A stretch of DNA of 64,000 nt from Cyprinodon diabolis. Lineage: Eukaryota > Chordata > Actinopteri > Cyprinodontiformes > Cyprinodontidae. Where the stretch lies: contig CM060064.1 of the NCBI GenBank assembly GCA_030533445.1, positions 6,092,379 through 6,156,378 on the forward strand, given 5' to 3'. The notes beneath the pieces are model-generated. The model was not told the origin of the DNA. It made no database searches and worked only from the letters and a program-made list of their open reading frames with translations. Positions 23,468-33,471 of the stretch are shown here, piece after piece (the first letter of the stretch is position 1; each line of letters opens with the position of its first letter). The position numbers were made by a program, and so were the translations under genes.

Positions 23468-24802
23468 TCAAGGGCGGATTCCAGACGCCCCAACAGGCTG
23501 ATCAGGATGATCCCCGTAGTGGGGTTCCTGATCCCGGACCAACCGGGCCGGAATCCAGGACCTTTCCCTAGGGCCATAACCCTCCCAGTCAACCAAATAC
23601 TGAAGCCCACTGCCTATCCTCCTCGACCTGAGGAGGCGCCTGACAGTGAAGGCAGGCCCCCCCTCTCTGAATGGGGTGGGTGGAGGTGAACGGAAGGGAT
23701 AAAGATCTTCTCTATCCCCATAATAAAAATCCACCAAACCAGACTCAGAAGAAGGGGGAGAAAAATAACCCGGACCAGGCTCCGGGGGTGCTGGGGCCGA
23801 GGTTACCGGAGGATCTGGGGTTCTGAAAGAAACCAAACGAGTCTTAGGTAATAGGAGAGCTGGGGAGGCAGAGAGTCTGGTGCGTCCCAGCCTGGTTTTA
23901 CCCCTAGAAGGACAGGAACTGAGGAAGTGTCCATCACTGCCACAGTAGAGACAAAGACGACAGCTGATTCGACGTGCCCTCTCCTCCTTGGAGAGGCATG
24001 TGCGTCCCAGCTGCATCGGTTCGGGCTCCGGCATCCGAGCCGGACCAGGGGCTGACGCAGGAGCATAGGGTGCTGAGTGAAGAGCAGGTTGAGGGAAGGC
24101 CGTCGTCAGTGCCCTCCTCTCCCTGCGACGCTCAGTGAGGCGAAGGTCGATCCGGTTGGCAAGGTCCTCCAGCTGCTTCAGAGTCCGGGGGTAGTCGCGG
24201 GTCGAAAGCTCATCCTTGATGCTTTCCCGCAGGCCAAAGAAAAAAACATCCATGAGGGCATCCTCATTCCAGGAACAATCGGCAGACAGCAGATGGAAGT
24301 CAGTGATGTACTCCATCACTGACCGCTCTCCCTGTCTGAGAGTCAATAGTCCCCGGGAGGCTTCCCTACTTGGAAGAACTGGACAAAAAACTCGGATTAG
24401 TTCCAAAGAAAAATCATCAAAAGAGCTGCAGAGTTCAGGATTATTCAGCCACTCAGACGTTCCCCATAATTTGGCTTTTCCCGCTAACAGAGATATAACG
24501 TAGGCCACCTTGGCACGATCAGAAGGAAACGCTGAGGGCTGTAATTCAAAATGAATCCCGCACTGGGTCAGGAAAGCTCTACATTGATCAGGATCCCCTT
24601 TAAACACTTCAGGAGGGGACAGACGCGGTTCAAGATAAGCTGGACTATCAGTAGAAGACGTGGGCGCGGCAGCTGTCACGGGCGGGGCAGTTGGAGGAGC
24701 CTGATTACGCAGGTAATCGAGGATCTCCTGCATGCCTGATTCTAGACAGGAAATGCTCTGATCCACGTCATTTCGCCACTGCCCGTCTGCCGATGGGTCC
24801 AT
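23468..24802 (-). CDS. Gag-chromodomain fusion protein of the LTR element, 444 aa
   Basis: Gag forms the particle that packages element RNA, and chromodomains direct integration by reading histone marks. ATG is at 24802, 18 bp from the 5' LTR. Residues about 65-230 are a Ty3/sushi-type Gag core ([47 protein letters not shown]). A CCHC knuckle follows with C284, C287, H292 and C297. A proline-rich linker with YGDRED comes next. A chromodomain lies at 385-425, with F385, W406 and W416 at positions expected for the aromatic cage. In autonomous chromoviruses the chromodomain sits at the integrase C-terminus after about a thousand residues of Pol. Here all of that is missing and the frame runs through. 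The frame is intact over 444 codons. Confidence 0.9.
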   Translation of the reverse strand: MDPSADGQWRNDVDQSISCLESGMQEILDYLRNQAPPTAPPVTAAAPTSSTDSPAYLEPRLSPPEVFKGDPDQCRAFLTQCGIHFELQPSAFPSDRAKVAYVISLLAGKAKLWGTSEWLNNPELCSSFDDFSLELIRVFCPVLPSREASRGLLTLRQGERSVMEYITDFHLLSADCSWNEDALMDVFFFGLRESIKDELSTRDYPRTLKQLEDLANRIDLRLTERRRERRALTTAFPQPALHSAPYAPASAPGPARMPEPEPMQLGRTCLSKEERARRISCRLCLYCGSDGHFLSSCPSRGKTRLGRTRLSASPALLLPKTRLVSFRTPDPPVTSAPAPPEPGPGYFSPPSSESGLVDFYYGDREDLYPFRSPPPTPFREGGPAFTVRRLLRSRRIGSGLQYLVDWEGYGPRERSWIPARLVRDQEPHYGDHPDQPVGASGIRP

Positions 24803-24810
24803 GTTTTGGT

Positions 24811-24820
24811 CAGGTTATTC
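24811..24820 (-). other. Predicted self-priming primer-binding site
   Basis: The ten bases directly after the 5' LTR read GAATAACCTG on the minus strand. They are the exact complement of CAGGTTATTC in the LTR (25319-25310), which lies at the expected transcript 5' end. In Tf1 and related sushi elements the transcript folds so that its own first bases prime reverse transcription. The match position and length fit that model, and no tRNA 3' end complement is evident. Predicted from sequence only. Confidence 0.75.
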
Positions 24821-25461
24821 TGTAATGAACTCAGAATGTAGGACCCAGAATTCGAGGCGAGACAGGCAGTGGGAAAGTTCAAAGCGTTTATTTAACTAAA
24901 CAGGTGCGCGAGGCTGCTCGTCTGCTGCGGGGCGGATCTCTGCAGAAACAGGAGAATACAGATCAGTGACTGGAAATGGAGCTTAACACGACTTGGAGCA
25001 AAGTCACTGACCTGATTCAAAGTTAAGTCCGTTTGCGGAGCTTTGACCGCAGTTGCGGCGGGAGACGCCCCCAGAGTTCCTAGAGAGCGCGCAGCAGACG
25101 CCGAGCAGCAACAGAGTCCAGAAGGGAAATCCAAGGCCGAAGTCAGACGACAGTTCCAGGTTCAGAAGCCGGTAGAATCCAGGGTCAGACAGGACAAACA
25201 GAGCAGACAGGGGCAAGGCAAAAACTCGAAATCCTCAGGGCAGAAACTGGTCAATATCAGGGAAACAGGCAGACTACAGATTGCTAGGGAACGTATCACA
25301 AGAACACAAGAATAACCTGGCGCTGATAGGAGGCAAACACACAACTTAAATAGTAGAGGAACCAGGTGGAAATGATCGGCGATAATCAGCCACAGAACCA
25401 ATTAGACAGGAAAGCAAGGAGCAAAGGAAAAAACCAAACCATCAGCGCCGAGATCATGACA
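24821..25461 (-). repeat. 5' LTR of the Gag-chromodomain element
   Basis: On the minus strand it runs from TGTCATGATC (25461) to TTCATTACA (24821). It carries a TATA-like TATTTAAG (25352-25345) and, 33 bp later, CAGGTTATTC (25319-25310), taken as the transcript start region. Near the end is an AATAAA signal (inverse of TTTATTTAA, about 24890). A GT...AG pair in the transcribed part (CAGGTCAGT to TTTCTGCAG on the minus strand) could be a short intron, which is only a suggestion. Confidence 0.9.
25345..25352 (-). promoter_or_regulatory. TATA-like box of the LTR promoter
   Basis: TATTTAAG on the minus strand lies 33 bp before the CAGGTTATTC segment that matches the primer-binding site. That is the usual TATA-to-start distance, which supports the predicted transcript start near 25319. 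The same box is present in the 3' LTR. Confidence 0.65.
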
Positions 25462-25620
25462 GTTTTCAACATTCATGACACTTGATCTGACTTTGTAGAG
25501 CTAAAATGTGGGGAATCAGCTGATACCAGTCTGTTCTCTACATCCAGCCTGTTCCTCTTCTTGGTTTGGATCTTTTGATGGCGTCCAATATGTTTGATGG
25601 TCTAAAAACATATAAGAAAG

Positions 25621-25880
25621 TGGGCTGAACAGTAACACAGTGGGTAGCACTGCTACTTTTCAGCAAGAGGGTACGAGTTCGATCCCTGGCCCTGCTCTTT
25701 CTGTATGAAGTTTGCATGTTCTGTTAGCGTGTGTTGGTTTCTTTCTGGGTACTCCTGTTTCCTCCCACAGTCCAAAAACATGACTGTTAGGTTAATTGGC
25801 TTCTCTAAATTCTCTTTAGGTGTGTGCATGACTGGTTGTTTGTCTCTGTCTGACAGAAAAATGGATGGATGGGTCCTCAC
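25621..25880 (+). repeat. tRNA-derived SINE, copy 1
   Basis: An A-box-like GTGGGTAGCACTG (25640-25652) and B-box-like GAGTTCGATCC (25675-25685) are followed by the body GTTTGCATGTTCT, CCTCCCACAGTCCAAAAACA, TGTTAGGTTAATTGGC and a (GGAT)n tail. A longer copy of the same family is at 49748-50118. Transcription by RNA polymerase III and mobilisation by a partner LINE are family knowledge. Confidence 0.75.
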
Positions 25881-25989
25881 AAAGCAAACAGATCCCAGCC
25901 CTATTTTATTTTATTACCTGAGAAATAAAATATTTTCATGTACCCCTTGCAATGCACTCGTGGACCACTAGGGTTAAGAGTTACCCCAG

Positions 25990-26388
25990 GTTGGGTATCA
26001 GTGCTCTAGTGGATGAATAAGCAGTGGAATCAAAATTTCACAATGCATTCATGGTCACTAGACGAGCAGATATTACCCAGGATACTTTGCAAGATCTCTC
26101 CTCACAGAGCATCATTGGATTCGTTTTGGGTTTCAACAGAGAGCAAAGGTGGCACTGGCAAGATGCAAGGAGTCGGAGTCACATGACAAACGGGGAGCAA
26201 AAAGTAGTGACAATTTGTCGGAACAATTATTTAATTGAGTTCACTAGAAAGTCAACTATATATCCGGACTCTATATGGTGATCAAGATGAACATTTGGAC
26301 ACATAGATTGACTTGCTATAACTGGCTTGTCATAGATGAATAACGATAGTTCAGTGGGTGAAATGGACGTACAGAGAATTTCAAAGCC
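25990..26388. other. Unassigned stretch
   Basis: Short frames only (26024-26281). No feature I can support. Confidence 0.25.
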
Positions 26389-26396
26389 CATCAACA

Positions 26397-26953
26397 GTAG
26401 CCTGGGTGCCATTCCGAACTTAGTCCCGCCCACAGCGTTTGAGGTTGGGAAGTTCGGTCTGGCATTGCTTAATAGTAGCGCGAGTATGCTTGCACAATAT
26501 CTGGCGGGCCAATCAAATTGTCAGGGCGGGCTTTATACGATGATGGACAGATGATCAACAGTAACGTACTCAACCACGTCACCAAAGCGCGCTTGGGTGA
26601 CAACAACAATGGCTGCCGCTGGAGAGTTTAGGTGAGTAGATTCTGCTATTAGGTCTGTTCTAAAAGATATCGACAGCAAATTAATTTTAAAAGATGAACG
26701 GAGAAACACGATCAAGGCTCATCTTCTTATTCTAGGCGTGCAACTGCACGCTTTGATTTTTGTTGACAACAACTATGCGTCGCTTAACATACGTCACGCA
26801 CTCCATTGCTCTTATTGGTTGTAGGTCTATCCAATTGAGTGCAGAGGCATTTTTTTTTCCTGGTTCGTTCGAAACACGCCCCATAATCACAGCTCTATGG
26901 AGCAGCATCAGACTCATGTTCTGACTAGAATTGAGTAGGACTACGTCAGGCTA
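26397..26953. mobile_element. 557-bp hAT-like MITE with perfect 8-bp target duplication CATCAACA
   Basis: CATCAACA flanks the unit (26389-26396, 26954-26961). The unit begins GTAGCCTGGGTG and ends CGTCAGGCTA, giving a short terminal inverted repeat TAGCCTG. The interior is CpG-bearing and GC-richer than its surroundings. It includes ATGGCTGCCGCTGGAGAG followed by a GTGAGT donor-like sequence near 26610-26638, perhaps part of a first exon of an ancestral transposase gene. No transposase frame is present. The 8-bp duplication suggests hAT, but short ends leave other superfamilies possible. Confidence 0.65.
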
Positions 26954-27351
26954 CATCAACACCTCCTTTCTCTGCAAATCTCACAATTCTAAACTTCCAC
27001 CATAAAACGGGTGAATTCGAACAAAGCCCCGAGTTGACATAAACTCCGAGATGTTTCGTTATTTGCTTCTAGCCTGTACTTTTGTTACACCCTGAAATTT
27101 ACATACAGCTTTAGTGTCGACTGCTGAGCAGAGAGCCATGAGCCGCCCGTCCTCGGCCGGAAAAAGTCGACTTCAGCGAGCATCTCCCAATGAAGTGTGG
27201 AATTATTGATGAAAAGTCCAATACCCAGTTTGAAATAAAAGAAAAAATATTTGATTTCTTAAGGGAAAAGACAAACAGAGCTGGGATCACAGAATGATGT
27301 TAACTGAGACGGAAGCTGCCAAGTCATTCACATGTGGCTGCTAACTGTGAG

Positions 27352-27387
27352 GAAATATCCTCATTAATATATTAATGAGGATATTTC
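27352..27387. repeat. 36-bp perfect palindrome
   Basis: GAAATATCCTCATTAATA is followed directly by its exact reverse complement, with no loop. A second small palindrome, ACCAGTATACTGGT, follows within 10 bp. It could be a cruciform-prone site, a recombination scar or the core of a decayed inverted-repeat element. No function is shown. Confidence 0.9.
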
Positions 27388-27550
27388 AGTATACCAGTAT
27401 ACTGGTACAAGTATTATTCTTAAAACTTACATTTCTTAAGGTCCTGACAGTTTAAGTTAAATAATATTATAAATAGAAAACAAGGCATTGCAGGACTGCC
27501 AGGCTCTATCAATTAGCTGCCATTTTCTTTCTGATGGTTTTGCAGTACTG

Positions 27551-27564
27551 CCAGCAGATGGCGC
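27551..27564 (+). promoter_or_regulatory. CTCF-type core motif
   Basis: CCAGCAGATGGCGC matches all 14 positions of the commonly used vertebrate CTCF core CCASYAGRKGGCRS. CTCF binding shapes loops and boundaries, but sequence alone does not show occupancy. It lies in otherwise unannotated DNA about 600 bp right of the hAT-like MITE. Confidence 0.5.
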
Positions 27565-30003
27565 TACATCTGTTTGCTTATTGTTCCCAGCGCTGGAATT
27601 CTGTTTAGGCTCAAAGAAGCCTTATATAAGCACCATCAGGAGGGATGCTTGGTGACTATTACGTTATTTGATGAATGTTAAATAATTTCTGGTATTTTTT
27701 TGTAAAGGTTTATAAAGGTACTATGCACCTTTAAAAAAATAAAAACGTGTAGTGTGAAAAATGTAATTGTAAAAGCTGTTTTTGATGTCTATTTTTGTTG
27801 CATCTATACCTATTATTAAAGGTATGATAGATTTATACCAACCGAATTATATCAACTTTTGTTTTCCTAGGCTTTAATTTTTTCCTGGTTTATTCCTTTT
27901 GTCTAATGTCCAGGTGTGGAACAGAGTAGGTTAATGTATATTTCTTTCCTTTATGTATTATTCATCTAACTATAAATGCTGCATCCCCAGAGGGTTTCCT
28001 TTATCTTACCAGCATGAGTTGCTTTTTTTGCATATTTATCTTTTGTTTCATGCTATGGTGCACCTTCACCTTGTTTTCAGCGTAGAAGCCCAGTCTTAGT
28101 CTCATCCCGTGACTGCTTGAATCAAATTAAAATCCTTGCAGAGTGGATATATTGTAAATACAGAAACCCCATATGTTTCTGATCAGATGCAATTTTTTTT
28201 TCTTTTTGTCAATAAAAAAAGGGTTTAGCAAGTAGATGGAGACTAATCATGTTATATAGACTTGATGTAGCTAAGATTTCCCTGCATGATGCACGTCTGC
28301 TTTTCTTTTTTACCCCCCTCTGCTTACTTTTGAGGTGTTAAGATAAATATGGCTTTACGTCTACCCGTGGGCAGAGGTATCCAAGGGAACCACAGAGTCA
28401 CAAAATAAAGCCCCCTGGAAAGTCTAATTAGTTTGCAAAGATAATTTATGAATCTAAATTAATATTTTTGGTGATTCGAAGGGAAGGGGGAAGGTTTATT
28501 TCACACCTTTACTAGGGTTCCAACAAATGTTCGCTACACTGAATAACCAGTTGCTGCTTTGAATCTGATTCTTAGGTGGTTCACCCCCAGAGTAACCATC
28601 ACTGCGTGTGTCTGTGTGTGGATTCCGGGTAGGGGGTAGCATAATGGTTACTAAGGCAACAGAACATTTCTTTTTTTCTTTCTATTTTTTTTCCTCAAAA
28701 ACAGAGAAGGGAGAATTCATAAACCCTGGATGACCCTCTTCAAACCAGGTGCAACATTTTTTCCATCTCTCTGCTATAGACACAAAAGCGTGAGCCGCAC
28801 CCACGCTCAAAGTGTCCCTGCCACACACCCATGGGATTACGGATGTTCTGATACAAGATGTGGATCCAGTTCTGTGCTTTTGGGTGTCCCCTGATACCTC
28901 CCCACCGATGCCCTGTGTGGTGTGGACCTTTGTCTACCTCTATAAAAGAAATCTGCTGGCAGAAATCATCCTGCTCTTGAATTTCATGTTTTTTTCTTCT
29001 GCTATGGTGCGGCAGGAGTGAAAGCATGCACCTCAGCTCACATCCATCCAAGGCTGAATTCCTCTTTTCCTGTGACCTGATGTGCTTCTTTTACCCTTTA
29101 GGTGCGAAATAACAAGTCAGACTGGTAAAGAGCCATGTGCCTTCAGATTTTATAAAGAAAAAAGGGATTTCTAAAGAAAGAAACAGTTTCACTTCTTTGA
29201 ATTGGAGTAAATTTTGTTAAATCATTGATTCAAGCAAAGAACAACATTTAAAGTAACAAAAAAAAGAATCATAATTATTCCAACGTTATTTTTAATAGAT
29301 TTTTTCAAATATGTATTTTTACATTTTGTATTCATGTATTCATGTTTTTTCATGATTTACGATATTTTTCAAATGATGTTTTTTACATAAAGATTGAGTT
29401 CTAACAATTACATTTGTTTTAAATTGAATATATCATTTTAATTGCAATACAATACAAGGTTGTTACAAACATCTATGCAGAGAAATAGAAATGTCTCTTC
29501 ACTCCAGAGGTGAAGAGAACCTGATCTGTAAAGCAAAGTAAAATTCAGTTTGTAAAGTTCAATCTGAAAATCTGAAAAAAAGAAAAAAAAAGAAAAAAAA
29601 TCTGTCTAAAATTGGAAAGACAAAAAAGAAAATATAAAAGAAAAAGAAACTAAAATTTGAAAAGAATAAATCAGAGAAAACAGCAAAGTAACTCCAGAAG
29701 CCATTTTTTTTTTTTATCGGGTAATTCTTCCGTAAAAATTCAAAAAAAATCCACTGGACTTGGTTTTCAAGATTTGAAGACGTTTCGACGTGTCTGGATC
29801 CGCAGTGAGTTTGAGTCTTATATGGACAAGGCCTTGTATTGCTTGGAAACATGCAAATGGTAACCGATGAATGGGTCGTTTAGCTCCATCGTTAGCCTGT
29901 AATATCTGAACCTGTCTATGATTCTAGGGGTCGGTCGTTAAAGGGGGGATTGCCGTTAAGGGAGGGATTGTCTCCTGTAATACCTGAAACCTGTCTATGA
30001 TTG

Positions 30004-32448
30004 TTAAGCGTTGGCCGTTAAGGAGGTATTGTTCACCGGCTGGAGCAGGTAGGTCCCTCGTTCCTCTGTGATGGGGTGGGGGGTTTGGTGATATCTGGAA
30101 GGGATCATGTCTATGATTGAATTGTATGTTTTTGGAAGCTGGAATCTGAGTCCACCACCTCTGTTTAAAGTTGTTTTTTCTCTCTTAACATAGATGGCTT
30201 CCTTCACGCCCCTCTCAAACCACCTATTTTCTTTATCCAGAATATGGACATTCTGGTCCTCAAAAGAATGTCCTTTGTCCACAAGGTGTAGGTGTACTCT
30301 GGAGTCTTGTCCAGAGGCGGCTGCTCTTCTGTGTTGGGCCATGCGTCTGTGGAGCGGTTGTTTGGTTTCTCCAATATAAAGATCAGAGCATTCCTCGCTG
30401 CACTGAACAGCATATACCACTCCGCTCATATTCGGTCTGGGGGTTTTATCTTTAGGATGCACTAGCCTCTGTTTAAGGGTTTGGTTTGGCTTGAAATGTA
30501 CTGGGATCTTGTGTTTGGAGAAAATCCTCTTGAGCTTTTCAGACACTCCAGCAACATAAGGGACTGTGATGTTTTTGCGTTTAATTTTCCCATCGCTGTC
30601 TTCTGTTGCGAGTCTTTTGGATTTCCTTGCTGATTTGATAAAAGCCCAGTTTGGATATCCACAGTTTCGGAGAGCATCTTTGATGTGTTTCTGTTCTTTT
30701 TGCTTCCCATCTGTTTTAGTAGGGACATGTTCTGCCCGGTGTTTTAAGGTTCTGATGACTGAGAGTTTGTGTTCCAGTGGGTGGTGTGAGTCAAAAAGAA
30801 GACACTGGTCTGTGTGAGTAGGTTTCCTATACACTTCAATGTTTAGGCTTCCATCTCCTTCCATGCTCACCAGGCAGTCCAGAAAGGGTAGTTTGTTGTC
30901 CTTGGCATCCTCTCTGGTGAATTTGATGTTACGGTCAACAGAGTTGATGTGTTTGGTGAAAGCTTCCACTTCCTCTAGCTGGATTTTGACGAAAGTGTCA
31001 TCCACGTATCTAAACCAGTGGCTCAGTGGTGTCCCATTGAAAGTGTCTAAAGCTCTCTTTTCCATTTCTTCCATGTAAAGATTGGCTACAATTGGTGATA
31101 CTGGAGATCCCATTGCGCAGCCATGCTTCTGTCTGTAAAAATTACCTCTGAATTTGAAATAGGTTGTGGAAAGACAAAGGCCCAGTAGTGTGCAGATCTG
31201 GTCCGGAGTGAAAGTAGTCCTGTTGTTTAAATCACTATCTTGTTCAAGACGTGTCCTGACTGTTTCCACTGCCTCTGTTATAGGTATGCATGTGAAAAGT
31301 GAAGTAACATCGAACGATACCAGGGTTTCTCCTGGTGCCATCCTTAAATGTTTGGCTTTGTTGGCAAAGTCTTTGGAGTTTTCTATGTGATGTGGTGTGT
31401 TCCCCACCAAGGGAGCTAAGATATTAGTAAGCTGTTTAGCAATGTTGTATGTTGCTGAGTTAATGCTGCTGACAATGGGCCTGAGTGGTGCCCCTTCTTT
31501 GTGAATTTTTGGAAGTCCATATAAGCATGGTATTTCCTCCCCTGGATATAATCTGAAATAGGCTGTGCTGTTAATTACCTTGTCTTTTTCAAGTTGTTTG
31601 AGATAGTCTATTATTTTCTTTTTGTAGCTGCTGGTTGGATCTATTTTCAAGGATTCATACGTATTAGTGTCCTTCAGTAGAGTGATAATTTTGTCTTGGT
31701 AGTCTGAGGTGTTGAGGACTACGGTGCATCTTCCTTTGTCTGCTGGTAATATGGTGATGCTTTGGTCCTGGCTCAGGGATGTTATGGCTTTCATTTCCTG
31801 GGGTGTGAGGTTGGAAGGAGGTGGTTTGGCGCTGGACAGGGTGGCTGTTACCTTCATTCTGAGTTGCTCTGCCTCCGTTTCAGCCAGGTTGTTGTTCCTG
31901 ATGGCCGATTCAGTGGCCGTGATCAGTTCCACAATGGGTACTTCTTGTGGAGCAATGGCAAAATTCAGGCCTTTACTCAGTACATCCATCTCTGGTTTTG
32001 TCAGTGGTCTGCTAGATAGGTTTTTGACCCACTTGTCTTCAACCTTGATGTTGATGTTATCCTCCTGAGTCATGTTGCTCTCTTGTTTAAATGCTGCTTT
32101 CTGTTGTAATCTTTTGAATTTGGCTTTTTGTCTTTCTTTTGTCTTATGATGTTGTGAAAGTTTGACTTTATTGACCAACCTGGCAACTTCTTCAAACAAG
32201 GTTTCGGGGAGAAGTTTGGATAGCTTTTGCTTTGTCTGATCTATTTTGTGCGAGATAGCTTCAATTGTGAAGTGAGTCTGTCTAATCCTCTCACTAAGCA
32301 GCTTTTTGTGCGCATTCCTAAGAATCTCTTCTGCCATGTGCCCTTTGATAGTAGACTTCAGTCTTAGACTGTTGGGAATGAGACCTTGCTGTCTACATCT
32401 TAAATTGAACCGTAGATGATTCCTATAATCTGCAAGTTTCCTAAGCAA
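30004..32448 (-). CDS. Penelope-like reverse transcriptase with GIY-YIG endonuclease, 814 codons
   Basis: PLE proteins reverse-transcribe their RNA and cut DNA with a GIY-YIG nuclease. The frame is uninterrupted. RT blocks include LYGLPKIHKEGAPLRPIVSS, MGSPVSPIVANLYMEEMEK and FRYVDDTF, with catalytic D483 and D484. The GIY-YIG domain is near 674-760, with GVVYAVQC and Y691-I692-G693 in LYIGET, then RWFERGVKEAIYVK carrying the expected glutamate. The first codon given is TTG, and the frame stays open upstream to near 32497 (GITREYEKLLRKLA in frame) without an ATG. The native N-terminus is therefore missing or made in another way. The 3' UTR runs to 29728. Possibly still able to make protein, but no promoter was seen. 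Confidence 0.9.
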   Translation of the reverse strand: MLRKLADYRNHLRFNLRCRQQGLIPNSLRLKSTIKGHMAEEILRNAHKKLLSERIRQTHFTIEAISHKIDQTKQKLSKLLPETLFEEVARLVNKVKLSQHHKTKERQKAKFKRLQQKAAFKQESNMTQEDNINIKVEDKWVKNLSSRPLTKPEMDVLSKGLNFAIAPQEVPIVELITATESAIRNNNLAETEAEQLRMKVTATLSSAKPPPSNLTPQEMKAITSLSQDQSITILPADKGRCTVVLNTSDYQDKIITLLKDTNTYESLKIDPTSSYKKKIIDYLKQLEKDKVINSTAYFRLYPGEEIPCLYGLPKIHKEGAPLRPIVSSINSATYNIAKQLTNILAPLVGNTPHHIENSKDFANKAKHLRMAPGETLVSFDVTSLFTCIPITEAVETVRTRLEQDSDLNNRTTFTPDQICTLLGLCLSTTYFKFRGNFYRQKHGCAMGSPVSPIVANLYMEEMEKRALDTFNGTPLSHWFRYVDDTFVKIQLEEVEAFTKHINSVDRNIKFTREDAKDNKLPFLDCLVSMEGDGSLNIEVYRKPTHTDQCLLFDSHHPLEHKLSVIRTLKHRAEHVPTKTDGKQKEQKHIKDALRNCGYPNWAFIKSARKSKRLATEDSDGKIKRKNITVPYVAGVSEKLKRIFSKHKIPVHFKPNQTLKQRLVHPKDKTPRPNMSGVVYAVQCSEECSDLYIGETKQPLHRRMAQHRRAAASGQDSRVHLHLVDKGHSFEDQNVHILDKENRWFERGVKEAIYVKREKTTLNRGGGLRFQLPKTYNSIIDMIPSRYHQTPHPITEERGTYLLQPVNNTSLTANA

Positions 32449-32505
32449 TTTCTCATACTCACGCGTTATTCCGAGGGTGTCTTTCCCAAAATGGAGTGCA
32501 ATATG

Positions 32506-33471
32506 CTATAACAGAGGCAGTGGAAACAGTCAGGACACATCTTGAACTGGATAGTGATTTAAACAACAGGACTATTTTCACTCCGGACCAGATCTGCACA
32601 CTACTGGGCCTTTGTCTTTCCACAACCTATTTCAAATTCAGAGGTAATTTTTACAGACAGAAGCATGGCTGCGCAATGGGATCTCCAGTATCACCAATTG
32701 TAGCCAATCTTTACATGGAAGAAATGGAAAAGAGAGCTTTAGACACTTTCAATGGGACACCACCGAGCCACTGGTTTAGATACGTGGATGACACTTTCGT
32801 CAAAATCCAGCTAGAGGAAGTGGAAGCTTTCACCAAACACATCAACTCTGTTGACCGTAACATCAAATTCACCAGAGAGGATGCCAAGGACAACAAACTA
32901 CCCTTTCTGGACTGCCTGGTGAGCATGGAAGGAGATGGAAGCCTAAACATTGAAGTGTATAGGAAACCTACTCACACAGACCAGTGTCTTCTTTTTGACT
33001 CACACCACCCACTGGAACACAAACTCTCAGTCATCAGAACCTTAAAACACCGGGCAGAACATGTCCCTACTAAAACAGATGGGAAGCAAAAAGAACAGAA
33101 ACACATCAAAGATGCTCTCCGAAACTGTGGATATCCAAACTGGGCTTTTATCAAATCAGCAAGGAAATCCAAAAGACTCGCAACAGAAGACAGCGATGGG
33201 AAAATTAAACGCAAAAACATCACAATCCCTTATGTTGCTGGAGTGTCTGAAAAGCTCAAGAGGATTTTCTCCAAACACAAGATCCCAGTACATTTCAAGC
33301 CAAACCAAACCCTTAAACAGAGGCTAGTGCATCCTAAAGATAAAACCCCCAGACCGAATATGAGCGGAGTGGTATATGCTGTTCAGTGCAGCGAGGAATG
33401 CTCTGATCTTTATATTGGAGAAACCAAACAACCGCTCCACAGACGCATGGCCCAACACAGAAGAACGGCCG
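32506..33471 (+). pseudogene. Second Penelope copy, 5'-truncated, first part (RT to mid GIY-YIG)
   Basis: Homology to the minus-strand copy begins at CTATAACAG (coding ITEAVETV) and runs to HRRMAQHRR, where an LTR element interrupts it. Only a few residue changes separate the copies (for example RTRLEQ to RTHLEL, TTFT to TIFT, NITV to NITI). YVDD is kept. The N-terminal third including early RT blocks is absent, so it cannot be functional. The open frame continues beyond 33471 only into LTR sequence. Confidence 0.9.

Larger units (their letters stand above)
22811..25466 (-). mobile_element. Young non-autonomous chromovirus-type LTR element (Gag plus chromodomain only)
   Basis: Two 641-bp LTRs (22816-23456 and 24821-25461) start TG, end CA and differ at one position that I could find. 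They are flanked by a perfect 5-bp duplication GTTTT (22811-22815, 25462-25466). The element reads right to left: 5' LTR at 24821-25461, then an 18-bp leader, a 444-codon frame, and a purine run (rc of AACCCCCCCTTC) next to the 3' LTR. There is no protease, reverse transcriptase, RNase H or integrase core, so it must borrow these. Near-identical LTRs mean recent insertion. The internal part is only 1,364 bp. Confidence 0.92.
26962..29715. other. Mostly unassigned intergenic DNA; palindrome at 27352 and CTCF-type site at 27551
   Basis: Apart from the two short sites listed separately I could assign nothing. 28740-29051 has open frames on both strands without domains. 29220-29460 is very AT-rich, and 29570-29710 is purine-rich with A runs, which produces a low-complexity open frame on the opposite strand. 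Confidence 0.35.

Noticed and set aside
25640..25685. tRNA gene at the A-box and B-box pair
   Set aside because: Part of a SINE with a long unrelated body and (GGAT)n tail; arms do not pair as a mature tRNA.
30566..32068. Plus-strand frames of 60-120 codons under the Penelope frame
   Set aside because: They are antisense shadows of the intact RT/GIY-YIG frame and recur as mirror images in the second copy.
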